Shown: one piece after another, positions 33,730 through 41,807 of the stretch
Layout of the letters: the number at the start of each line of letters is the position of its first letter
How positions within the stretch are numbered: the first letter of the stretch is position 1
Source: HLUCCA09 sp965277275
Lineage (GTDB): Bacteria > Pseudomonadota > Alphaproteobacteria > Rhodobacterales > Rhodobacteraceae
DNA length: 64,000 nucleotides
Assembly: GCA_965277275.1 (NCBI GenBank)
Contig: CBDICG010000001.1
Coordinates: 248,001 to 312,000 of the forward strand
Reading direction: 5' to 3'
The notes under the pieces: model-generated
Seen by the model: only the letters and a program-made list of their open reading frames with translations
What the model was told of the DNA's origin: nothing
Databases searched by the model: none
Program-made: the position numbers and the translations under genes

Positions 33730-34422
33730 TCAGCCAAGCGCGTAGCCTGCGCCTCGGACTGTGCGCACGGGATCATGACCGCCGTGCAGACAGAGGGCCT
33801 TGCGCAAGCGCCCGATGTGGACATCCACGGTGCGCGTATCGACATAGATGTCGCGTCCCCAAACCCGATCAAGCAGTTGTTCGCGCGACCACACGCGCCC
33901 GGGTTTCTCCATAAAGGTCGACAGCAAGCGAAACTCCGTCGGACCCAGTTTGAGCGGTTTGTCCGCGCGGTAGACGCGGTATGTCTCCGCGTCGAGCATG
34001 ATATCCTCGAACTCGAGCCGCTGCCCGACCGTTGCCGGGCGTGTGCGACGCAGCTGCGCCCGGATGCGTGCCATGAGTTCGACGACGGAGTATGGTTTGA
34101 CAACGTAGTCGTCCGCGCCGGTCTCCAGGCCACGGACCCTGTCGACCTCTTCGGACCGCGCCGAGAGCATGATGATCGGTACGCCTCGCGTGTTGTTGCG
34201 GGTCTTGAGGCGACGACAGACTTCGATCCCTGACACGTTCGGCAGCATCCAGTCGAGCACGATGATGTCCGGCGATACTTCCTCGACGATCAGCAGCGCC
34301 TCCTCGCCGTTTTCCGCCCTGGCCACGCGAAAGCCCTCGGCCTCTAGGTTGTAGGCCAAGACTTCGCGTTGTGCCGGCTCATCCTCCACAACGAGCACGA
34401 CGGGCTGCTCGGTTGGGCTCAT
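33730..34422 (-). CDS. phoB: Phosphate regulon response regulator PhoB
   Basis: OmpR-class regulator of 230 aa. Receiver domain with acidic pair Glu13/Asp14, phosphorylated Asp57 (VLDWMLPN) and Lys in VVKPYS; C-terminal winged helix with LGPTEFRLLSTFMEKPGRV and RTVDVHIGRLRKAL. Last gene of the minus-strand phoR-pstSCAB-phoU-phoB cluster, overlapping phoU by four bases. Binds Pho boxes to induce phosphate-starvation genes. Confidence 0.95.
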   Translation of the reverse strand: MSPTEQPVVLVVEDEPAQREVLAYNLEAEGFRVARAENGEEALLIVEEVSPDIIVLDWMLPNVSGIEVCRRLKTRNNTRGVPIIMLSARSEEVDRVRGLETGADDYVVKPYSVVELMARIRAQLRRTRPATVGQRLEFEDIMLDAETYRVYRADKPLKLGPTEFRLLSTFMEKPGRVWSREQLLDRVWGRDIYVDTRTVDVHIGRLRKALCLHGGHDPVRTVRGAGYALG

Positions 34423-35135
34423 ACGTGCGGTTCCGTGGCTTCGATGGAGGTCCTGTCGCGCTTCGGACGGTCATCGCTCGGCATTTCGCCTTCGACAAGG
34501 TAGATGACCTGCTCTGCGATCGATGTCACATGGTCTCCCATACGCTCGATGTTCTTGGCGATGAAATGCAGATGCATGCACGCCGTGATGTTGCGCGGAT
34601 CTTCCATCATGTGCGTGAGGAAGCTGCGGAAGAGCGAATTGTACATCTGGTCGACCTCGCTGTCGCGGTGCCGGATGTCCTCTGCGAGCTCCGCATCCCG
34701 CTGGATGTAGGCATCGAGGGCATCCTTGAGCATCAGCTCGACCTGGCGCGCCATGCGGCGGATCGAGCCCCCTGCCCCGTCAATCGGATGCATCTGGACA
34801 AGCACGCCCGTCCGCTTGGCGATATTCTTGGCATAGTCGCCAATGCGCTCGAGGTTGCTCGAGATCTTCATGACCGTCAGGATCGTGCGCAGATCCCCCG
34901 CAGCAGGCTGCCGCAGTGCGATGGCGCGCGCGCATTCCTCGTTGATCGTTTCTTCGAGCGCGTCGATGGCTGAATCGGCCCGCCGGATCCGCTCCGAAAG
35001 CTCGAGGTCGCTCATTTCGAGGCTCTCGGCGGCGCCGACGATCGCAGCCTCGACGAGCCCTCCCATTTTCATGATCTGCGCCTGGATCGCCTCCAGATCG
35101 CGGTCGTAGGCGGATGCGATGTGCTGTTCGTTCAT
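34419..35135 (-). CDS. phoU: Phosphate signalling protein PhoU
   Basis: 238 aa all-helical protein that links the Pst transporter to PhoR and represses the regulon in high phosphate. Two repeated PhoU domains: near 15-105 and 120-210, each with an ERIGDYAKN / ERMGDHVTS metal-cluster motif. ATG 35135 (MNEQHIASAYD) is chosen because it fits the family; the frame extends to 35156 only. Confidence 0.94.
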   Translation of the reverse strand: MNEQHIASAYDRDLEAIQAQIMKMGGLVEAAIVGAAESLEMSDLELSERIRRADSAIDALEETINEECARAIALRQPAAGDLRTILTVMKISSNLERIGDYAKNIAKRTGVLVQMHPIDGAGGSIRRMARQVELMLKDALDAYIQRDAELAEDIRHRDSEVDQMYNSLFRSFLTHMMEDPRNITACMHLHFIAKNIERMGDHVTSIAEQVIYLVEGEMPSDDRPKRDRTSIEATEPHV

Positions 35136-35148
35136 TGCGCGCCCTCGG

Positions 35149-35946
35149 CTAGCCAATACGGCCGGTGATGTAGGATTCCGTGCGTGAATCCTTGGGGTTG
35201 GTAAAGATCGTGCCGGTCTCGTCGTATTCGACGAGATTGCCCAGGTGGAAGAACGCGGTGCGCTGACTGACCCGCGCGGCCTGCTGCATGGAGTGGGTCA
35301 CGATCACGACGGAGTAGTTCTGCCGCAGCTCATCGATCAGCTCCTCGACCTGTGCCGTCGCAATCGGATCGAGGGCAGAACAGGGTTCGTCCATCAAGAG
35401 CACCTCCGGCTCCGTGGCAACCGCACGCGCAATGCAAAGGCGCTGCTGCTGGCCGCCCGAGAGACCCGTTCCCGGCTCGCCCAATCGATCCTTGACCTCG
35501 TCCCAGATGGCACCGCGGCGCAACGCTCTCTCGACGATTTCGTCAAGCTCCGCCTTGTTGCGCGCAAGGCCGTGGATTTTTGGGCCGTAGGCGACGTTGT
35601 CGTAGATCGACTTTGGAAACGGGTTCGGCTTTTGAAACACCATCCCGACCTTGGCGCGCAGTTGCACGGGGTCGACCTTGGGATCGTAGATGTCCTCCCC
35701 GTCGATCCGGATCTCGCCGTGCACGCGGGCGGTGTCGATAGTGTCGTTCATCCGGTTCATACAGCGCAGGAACGTGGACTTGCCGCAGCCTGACGGGCCG
35801 ATGAAGGCGGTGACGGTCTTGTCGAGGATATCGACATCGACATCCTTGATGGCGTGGGTGTCGCCGTAGAACACTTGGCAGTTGCGCGCAGAAATCTTGA
35901 CGGTGTCGGTGTCCACAAGGCGCTCCAAAGGTCTCATGTCGTTCAT
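35149..35946 (-). CDS. pstB: Phosphate ABC transporter ATP-binding protein PstB
   Basis: 265 aa ATPase. Walker A GPSGCGKST, Q-loop FQKPNPFPKSIYDNV (the PFPKS stretch is diagnostic of PstB), signature LSGGQQQR, Walker B LLMDEPCSALD, and H-loop VTHSMQQAARVS. ATG 35946 has AAGGAG upstream; ATG 35937 is a second possibility. 13 bases separate it from phoU and 11 from pstA. Confidence 0.96.
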   Translation of the reverse strand: MNDMRPLERLVDTDTVKISARNCQVFYGDTHAIKDVDVDILDKTVTAFIGPSGCGKSTFLRCMNRMNDTIDTARVHGEIRIDGEDIYDPKVDPVQLRAKVGMVFQKPNPFPKSIYDNVAYGPKIHGLARNKAELDEIVERALRRGAIWDEVKDRLGEPGTGLSGGQQQRLCIARAVATEPEVLLMDEPCSALDPIATAQVEELIDELRQNYSVVIVTHSMQQAARVSQRTAFFHLGNLVEYDETGTIFTNPKDSRTESYITGRIG

Positions 35947-35957
35947 GGGCTCGCTCC

Positions 35958-37295
35958 TTACCAGCGGCGTTCGAAACGCCGGCGCAAGAAGATTGCCAGC
36001 AGGTTCATCAGGAAAAGGAAGATCAGCAACACGATTATGGCACCGGATGCCCGTTCCACAAAGGCCGGGTCAGCGCGCTGGGTCCAATTGTAGACCTGCA
36101 CGGGGAGCGCAGAGGCGGGATCAAAGAGCCCTTCAGGTGGGCCAGCCGGGTATTCCCGCACGAAAGCGACCATCCCGATCAGCAGGAGTGGCGCTGTTTC
36201 TCCAAGGGCTTGAGCCAGGCCGATGATCGTGCCGGTGAGGATACCCGGAGCTGCCAGGGGCAGCACATGGTGAAAGACGGTCTGCATCCGGGAGGCCCCT
36301 ACCCCGAGGGCCGCGTCGCGGATCGAGGGAGGGACGGATTTCAACGATGCGCGTGTCGCGATGATGATCGTAGGTAGTGTCATCAGTGTCAGCACCAGGC
36401 CACCGACGATCGGAGCGGATTGTGGTAACCCGGCGAAGTTGATGAAGATCGCGAGGCCCAGGATGCCGAACACGATGGAGGGCACCGCGGCGAGGTTCGA
36501 AATGTTCACCTCGATCAGGTCCGTGACCCAGTTCTTCGGCGCGAACTCCTCGAGGTAGATCGAGGCGGCGACCCCGATCGGCAGGGCCAGGCAGAGGACC
36601 ACCAGCATCATGTAGGCCGACCCCAGGATCGCCACGCCGAGCCCGGCGGCCTCCGGGCGGTTTTCAGACGCATCGGGGCGCGTCAGGAACCCCCAGTTGA
36701 AGCCGACCCTGAGCAGCCCCTCGTCGCGCAACTGGTCGGCAAAGCGAAGCTGCTCGGGGGACACATTGCCATCCAGCTCAGCCGTGGCCATCGTCACGCG
36801 GCCCTTGAAGTAGCCATCGATCCGGCCGTTCGCGAGGATCTCGAACTGGACGGTTTCACCGATCCGGTCTGGATTGGTTTGTACCCAGCTGCGCAACGTG
36901 GCAGGCGCCTCGCCCGAAACGAGGTCTATGGGGTCGACGCCGATAGCCTCGGCGTCCAACCCGGCCTCTGCGAGCGCCGCATCGAGATTGCTTGCGATGA
37001 TCGAGCGGTAGACGCCCGTTTTCATCAGAGCGGCCTCTGCGGTGTCGACCTCTTCCTGCGTGATGGTCATCGGGATCGACAACGTGGCCTGCCGAAAGGC
37101 CGACAAGCCGTTCAGGAGGATCGACGTCAGCAAACCAACCAGCGCCAGAACCCCGAGCGTGACGGCAATCGCACCGTAGAGACGAAAGCGCGCCTCGGCG
37201 GCGTTACGTTTCCGCGTGCGCTCATCGAGCACAAGGATTGACGACTTGGGCTTGGAGTGCGGGATCGGAACGCCAGAAGCGGTGGCATCGGTCAT
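35958..37295 (-). CDS. pstA: Phosphate ABC transporter permease PstA
   Basis: 445 aa, much longer than the roughly 300-residue E. coli protein. The additional part is an N-terminal cytoplasmic stretch, a first span near 36-58 and a periplasmic insertion of about 150 residues (the DUF3333-type extension seen in alphaproteobacteria). The permease core follows with the EAA loop IRDAALGVGASRMQTVFHH. Overlaps pstC by four bases. Confidence 0.94.
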   Translation of the reverse strand: MTDATASGVPIPHSKPKSSILVLDERTRKRNAAEARFRLYGAIAVTLGVLALVGLLTSILLNGLSAFRQATLSIPMTITQEEVDTAEAALMKTGVYRSIIASNLDAALAEAGLDAEAIGVDPIDLVSGEAPATLRSWVQTNPDRIGETVQFEILANGRIDGYFKGRVTMATAELDGNVSPEQLRFADQLRDEGLLRVGFNWGFLTRPDASENRPEAAGLGVAILGSAYMMLVVLCLALPIGVAASIYLEEFAPKNWVTDLIEVNISNLAAVPSIVFGILGLAIFINFAGLPQSAPIVGGLVLTLMTLPTIIIATRASLKSVPPSIRDAALGVGASRMQTVFHHVLPLAAPGILTGTIIGLAQALGETAPLLLIGMVAFVREYPAGPPEGLFDPASALPVQVYNWTQRADPAFVERASGAIIVLLIFLFLMNLLAIFLRRRFERRW

Positions 37296-38770
37296 TCGTA
37301 CTGCTCCCGGTACTTGCGGACGATGTAGAGCGCCAGAACATTCAGCGCGAGGGTGATCACGAAGAGGGTTAGCCCAAGGGCAAAGGCGACGAGGGTCTCG
37401 GGGCTGGAAAAGTCCGTGTCACCGGTAAGTTGCGAGACGATCTTCACCGTCACTGTCGTCATTGCCTCGAAGGGGTTCACGACCTCTCCGAGCGACGTGA
37501 ACTGTGCTGCCGCGGCCCCTGCCCCCAACACGACGATCATGGTCTCGCCAATGGCCCGAGACGCGGCAAGAAGGACTGCTCCCATGATGCCCGGGAGTGC
37601 GGCAGGGACGATCACCTGCCGAATGGTCTCGGATTGGGTCGCACCCAGCCCCAGCGAGCCATCCCGCATGGCTTGCGGCACGGCGTTGATGATGTCGTCC
37701 GAGAGCGAGGACACGAAGGGGATCAACATGATGCCCATGACGAGCCCGGCCGTCATGACAGACGACGAAGACGTCCCGAGTCCCAGCGGTTCGGCGAAGT
37801 AGTCGCGCAGGGCCGGACCCACGGTGATGAGGGCAAAGAGGCCGTAGACAATGGTCGGGATGCCCGCGAGCACTTCGATCAGGGGCTTGGCGAAGGCGCG
37901 CACCCGAGGCGACGCGTATTCCGACATGTAGATGGCCGCAAAGAGGCCAATCGGCACGGCGACGAGCAACGCAACGAGCGAGATGTAGAGCGTTCCCCAC
38001 AGCAGCGGCAGGATCCCGAGTTCGGAGTTGCCGCGGAAATCCGGTGACCACGATGTGGAAAGGAAGAATTGCTGCCAATGGTACGCTTCGAAGAAGCGGA
38101 AGGTCTCGAAGAGCATCGACAGGACGATCCCCAGCGTCGTCAGGATCGCAATGGTCGAGGCAATGATAAGGAGCGCCTTGATCCCCGCCTCGACAACGTT
38201 GCGTGCGCGAAAATCCTTGCGTGCACGCGAAACCGACAGCGCGAGCCCGCAGGCCGCGAGTGCCAGCACCAACACCGTCAGAATGGATTTGGAACGCTGT
38301 GTCGCCGCCCGCAATTCTTGCGCGGCTCGCAAGACGGGCGTGGTGATCTGGCTGGTGACGATCTGGCCCGCCTCTTGCAGGCGGGTTGTGATGTCAGCGA
38401 CGTCCGCGCGCGGGTTGCGTGCGACATCTTCTGTCATCAGGCCGGCCTCGACCGCCGCGGACACGCCATCGGCTGTGCGCCGTATCTCCGCCATCACCAA
38501 TCCACGCGACGATCCCTCGCCGATGGCGTCCTCCGGGATCATTTGCGCGATCCGCCCCTCGATGACGATGGGAGAAATCAGCAGCCATGCGGCCAGAACC
38601 AGAAGCGACGGCACCGTCGTCGCAAGGATCGCTGTCCACCCATAGTAGTTCGGCAATGAGTGCAGCGCCCGGGTATCCCCACCTGCGCTGGCAACGGCGC
38701 GGGAGCGCGCGACACCAAAGCCGATCGCTCCCAAGGTAAAGACGGCCAGAACAATCCAGAGGACTGGCAT
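37292..38770 (-). CDS. pstC: Phosphate ABC transporter permease PstC
   Basis: 492 aa inner-membrane permease, again with a long N-terminal extension before the core. The EAA loop is MRDGSLGLGATQSETIRQ, followed by IVPAALPGIMGA. ATG 38770 (MPVLWIVLAVFTLG) begins a membrane span; a start at 38782 would add four residues. A large hairpin separates it from pstS. Confidence 0.94.
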   Translation of the reverse strand: MPVLWIVLAVFTLGAIGFGVARSRAVASAGGDTRALHSLPNYYGWTAILATTVPSLLVLAAWLLISPIVIEGRIAQMIPEDAIGEGSSRGLVMAEIRRTADGVSAAVEAGLMTEDVARNPRADVADITTRLQEAGQIVTSQITTPVLRAAQELRAATQRSKSILTVLVLALAACGLALSVSRARKDFRARNVVEAGIKALLIIASTIAILTTLGIVLSMLFETFRFFEAYHWQQFFLSTSWSPDFRGNSELGILPLLWGTLYISLVALLVAVPIGLFAAIYMSEYASPRVRAFAKPLIEVLAGIPTIVYGLFALITVGPALRDYFAEPLGLGTSSSSVMTAGLVMGIMLIPFVSSLSDDIINAVPQAMRDGSLGLGATQSETIRQVIVPAALPGIMGAVLLAASRAIGETMIVVLGAGAAAAQFTSLGEVVNPFEAMTTVTVKIVSQLTGDTDFSSPETLVAFALGLTLFVITLALNVLALYIVRKYREQYE

Positions 38771-38841
38771 CGAACACCTCATCTATCAAAAGCTTGGAAC
38801 GCGGCCCGTTCGCCCCGTTCCGAACACCACCCTTCGCGGAG

Positions 38842-38891
38842 GCTTGGCGCGAACCGGGGGACACCTCCCCCGGTCCAGTGCCGGGCCAAGC
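38842..38891 (-). promoter_or_regulatory. Nested hairpin between pstS and pstC
   Basis: Inner stem ACCGGGGGA / TCCCCCGGT (9 bp, 4-base loop, 38853-38874) nested in an outer GCTTGGC / GCCAAGC stem (38842-38848 with 38885-38891). No U-run. It lies in the 138-base pstS-pstC gap and probably shields the pstS 3' end or reduces read-through so that binding protein is made in excess. Confidence 0.65.
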
Positions 38892-38908
38892 GCCCGGCGA
38901 ATTTTGCG

Positions 38909-39946
38909 TCAGGAGCCGGAGCCCATCGTCTGCTCGTCCTGGATCATCTGCTGGGTCTTGGACAGCTCGGGATCCGATACGAGGCCGTATTGCGCAAGCG
39001 GGCCACCCGGGCCTGCTACCTCGTTGGATACAAAGAACTGCGCGAATTCCTTGAGGCCCGGGATCACGCCGATATGTGCCTTCTTGACGTAAAAGTAGAG
39101 CGGGCGAGACACCGGGTACTCTCCGGTCGAGATCGTCTCTGTCGACGGAGCGACACCGGACATCGTGGCGACCTTCAGCTTGTCCTGGTTATTCTCGTAG
39201 AACGCCAGGCCGAACACGCCCACACCCGTCGAGTTGGCGTCGATCCGGGCGAGGGTTTCGGTGTAGTCACCGTCGATGTCGACGGAGCGGCCGTCGGTGC
39301 GCACGGACATGCATGCGTCTTCCGCGGCGTCTTCGTCCATCGCCGCTTCCATGGCTTCGAATGCACCGAATTGCTCACATCCGACCAGCAGGACCTTCTC
39401 TTCGAAGACTTCGCGCGTGCCGTGTTTGGTGCCGGGGATGAAGGCCTGTATTTCGACTTCGGGCAAAGACGGGTCAACTTCGTTCCACATGGTGAAGGTA
39501 TTATCGACGAGCGCACCATCGACAAAATGCTGTGCGGCCAGGGCCTTGTACCAGTGCTCTTCCGTGAATGCGGTGAAGGCGGGGCCGTCTATCTGGCTGG
39601 CAAAGACGATGCCGTCATAGCCGATGCGGACTTCGATGATGTCCGTCACACCGTTGGCGGCGCATGCTTCGACTTCACCGGCGCGGATGGCGCGGGAGGC
39701 GTTTGCGACGTCGATGGTGTTGGCGCCAACGCCGTCACAGAAGCGCTTGAGGCCCGCCGAGGAGCCACCCGACTCGACGACAGGCGTCGGGAAATCGGTG
39801 TTCTCGCCAAACACTTCAGCGACAATCGACGCGTAGGGCAGAACCGTCGAGGAGCCAGCGACCTGGACGTTGTCGCGGGCGAACGCGGCAGTCGCGGAGA
39901 CAGCCGTGATAGCAGCAAGCGAGACGGTCAGCTTTGTGAGAGACAT
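38909..39946 (-). CDS. pstS: Phosphate ABC transporter periplasmic binding protein PstS
   Basis: 345 aa exported protein. Signal peptide SLTKLTVSLAAITAVSATAAFA, then VQVAGSSTVLPYA (phosphate-binding loop) and VESGGSSAGLKRFCDG. ATG 39946 lies seven bases after GGAGA; ATG 39952 is too close to it. First transport gene of the operon, preceded by PhoB-like direct repeats at 40039-40066. Confidence 0.94.
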   Translation of the reverse strand: MSLTKLTVSLAAITAVSATAAFARDNVQVAGSSTVLPYASIVAEVFGENTDFPTPVVESGGSSAGLKRFCDGVGANTIDVANASRAIRAGEVEACAANGVTDIIEVRIGYDGIVFASQIDGPAFTAFTEEHWYKALAAQHFVDGALVDNTFTMWNEVDPSLPEVEIQAFIPGTKHGTREVFEEKVLLVGCEQFGAFEAMEAAMDEDAAEDACMSVRTDGRSVDIDGDYTETLARIDANSTGVGVFGLAFYENNQDKLKVATMSGVAPSTETISTGEYPVSRPLYFYVKKAHIGVIPGLKEFAQFFVSNEVAGPGGPLAQYGLVSDPELSKTQQMIQDEQTMGSGS

Positions 39947-40038
39947 TTGCATTCTCCATGCTTTGAATTGGCAGCGGCCCCGATTCCTGTCTGCTGAGGG
40001 CCTGTGTGACGCGGAGTACGCATCGCTCATTGGCCTTT

Positions 40039-40066
40039 TGTGTAGGTTTTGTAACGGTTGTGTAAC
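40039..40066 (+). promoter_or_regulatory. Candidate Pho box (three 11-bp-spaced repeats)
   Basis: TGTGTA, TGTAAC, TGTAAC at 40039, 40050 and 40061 are spaced exactly 11 bases apart, the helical period of PhoB half-sites. They lie in the phoR-pstS gap, about 90 bases from the pstS ATG. The repeats read TGTAAC on the plus strand, opposite to pstS transcription, whereas classical Pho boxes read in the direction of the gene. Confidence 0.5.
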
Positions 40067-40172
40067 GATCTCCGGTGTCAGTGCGGAATCCTTGCCAGTG
40101 TGCCGCCACGTCATGGTCCGGGCCGCGATGTGTAGGGCCCGAAGCTGGTGGAATTGGCAGTTTGGAGGGGGC

Positions 40173-41222
40173 TCAGGCCTCTGCCGGCAACAAAACCGTA
40201 AACACGGATCCCTTCCCGGGCACGCTCTTGATCCGCATGCGCCCGCGATGCCGGTTCAAGATGTGCTTGGCGATGGCGAGGCCGAGCCCCGTGCCGCCCT
40301 TCTCGCGCGAGCGATGCGCGTCGACGCGGTAGAAGCGCTCGGTCAGGCGCGGGATGTGCACCGGATCGAACCCTTCGCCATGATCGACGACATCCACCTG
40401 AATGGCTGGGCCGCGAAACGCGAGCTCCCGCCCGCGCGCCGACACGCGGACTTCGACAGACCCGCCGCTTGCCCCGTACTTGATCGCGTTCTCGATCAGG
40501 TTCGAGAAGACCTGTGTCAGCTGATCCGGATCGCAGGGGGCAATCAGTTCGTCCCCGTCCCCGGCCACTTCATGTTGCAGCGTCACCCCCACCTGTTCTG
40601 CCATCGGATGCAGCGCCGAGATGGTTGACGCGACGAGCTCATCGATCCGGATACGCTCTGTGGGACGCCGCCGTTCAGAGCTTTCCACGCGGGTCAGCGA
40701 CAGAAGATCGTCCACCAGACGGTTCATGCGCTCGCCTTCGCGTTCCATGATGCCGAGAAACCGATCCCGTGCGTCCGGATCGTCCCGCGCGGCGCCCCGC
40801 AGTGTTTCGATGAAACTCAGCAAGGCGGTGAGCGGCGTCTTGAGCTCATGGGTGACGTTTGCCACGAAATCCCGCCGCATCTCGCCTGCCCGCTCCAGCT
40901 CTGTGACGTCTTCGAGCGTGACGAGAATCGCCTCTCCCTGCTCGCCGGTGACCGCCGAAACGACGACATGGAACACCGAATCATGTTCACCGGACGGCAG
41001 ATTGAACCGAGTGGATTGCGTCCCGCCCTCATCCAGCACCTGCTCGATGGTGTCGATCAGGGCAGGCTGCCGAAGCACGGCGACGTGGTGACGGCCAACG
41101 GCATTGGCGCCGAAAATCTCTTCGGCGGAGCGGTTCATCGTCATGATACGTGCGTCCCGCCCAATCAGAATAAGGGGTATCGGGATGGCACTTATGATCG
41201 ATGTGGTCGCGCGGGAGTGCAT
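40173..41222 (-). CDS. phoR: Phosphate regulon sensor histidine kinase PhoR, soluble form
   Basis: 349 aa. N-terminal PAS domain (about 10-105), HisKA with His125 in NVTHELKTPL, and HATPase_c with NLIENAIKYG, DHGEGFD and GGTGLGLAIAKH. No membrane span is visible; E. coli PhoR is membrane-anchored, so this one must sense PstABC/PhoU status from the cytoplasm. First gene of the minus-strand phosphate cluster. The ATG at 41222 gives a short but complete PAS; no upstream in-frame start fits. Confidence 0.9.
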   Translation of the reverse strand: MHSRATTSIISAIPIPLILIGRDARIMTMNRSAEEIFGANAVGRHHVAVLRQPALIDTIEQVLDEGGTQSTRFNLPSGEHDSVFHVVVSAVTGEQGEAILVTLEDVTELERAGEMRRDFVANVTHELKTPLTALLSFIETLRGAARDDPDARDRFLGIMEREGERMNRLVDDLLSLTRVESSERRRPTERIRIDELVASTISALHPMAEQVGVTLQHEVAGDGDELIAPCDPDQLTQVFSNLIENAIKYGASGGSVEVRVSARGRELAFRGPAIQVDVVDHGEGFDPVHIPRLTERFYRVDAHRSREKGGTGLGLAIAKHILNRHRGRMRIKSVPGKGSVFTVLLPAEA

Positions 41223-41358
41223 GTTCTGAGCTCAATTGGGTCGGGGCGAAGCCGGTAGAGATCCGGCGCCGGAAGGGTGCTCCTTCCCTCGTGAGATTGC
41301 GACCAAAACGCAACCTCATCGTGACACTCGCACAAAGCGCGAGCTTACTGCTATGGTT

Positions 41359-41373
41359 TCACCTATGAGGTGA
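41359..41373. promoter_or_regulatory. Palindrome at the ribosome binding region of the 139-aa gene
   Basis: TCACCT-ATG-AGGTGA, perfect 6-bp arms, 14 bases before the ATG at 41388. The right arm overlaps the purine-rich AGGTGAGGTAG that would bind the ribosome, so it could act as an operator or as an RNA hairpin hiding the site. Confidence 0.4.
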
Positions 41374-41387
41374 GGTAGTGTTGCGAG

Positions 41388-41807
41388 ATGTCAGACCGTA
41401 TGTCGTCGAAGCGTGAAGACCCTGTGTCGGTTCCGTCGGCCAAGCCCTCATCGATTGTTTGGGTTGGCCCATCCACCGTTCTGGAACGCGTGGCGGAAGA
41501 TACGCTCAATGCGGCTTTCCCATTGCTTGGCCCTGCGCGCCGGATCTCGCTTAGCCGACTTGTGGAACTGGAGTACGATCTGACCGCCAGACGGGACATC
41601 GATGCGGTGATCTCACCGCTCTTCTGGCGAGGTGGCGACGGGATCGAAACGGCACGCTTGCTCGAACGTATGGGCTTCCGCAACTCCTACCGGATCGTCA
41701 CACCCGTCTTGCCGCGACCGGACATCGTGTTGCGTGAGATCCGTGTCGCCTGCCCGGCGATTGACATCGATCTCATCCCGTTGGCCGGGTTCTCGGTCAA
41801 GGATTAG
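41388..41807 (+). CDS. Pseudo-receiver-like protein, function unknown
   Basis: 139 aa, no named family. After a polar N-terminus (1-20) the pattern IVWVGPSTVLERVAEDTLNA, then DIDAVISPLFWRGGDGIETARLL and YRIVTPVLPRPDIVLREIR, resembles a CheY-like fold in beta-alpha order, but the phospho-acceptor Asp position holds Ser/Pro and no acidic pair is seen. Divergent from phoR and overlapping metC by 11 bases at the 3' end. The resemblance is by eye and needs structural prediction. Confidence 0.55.
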   Translation: MSDRMSSKREDPVSVPSAKPSSIVWVGPSTVLERVAEDTLNAAFPLLGPARRISLSRLVELEYDLTARRDIDAVISPLFWRGGDGIETARLLERMGFRNSYRIVTPVLPRPDIVLREIRVACPAIDIDLIPLAGFSVKD

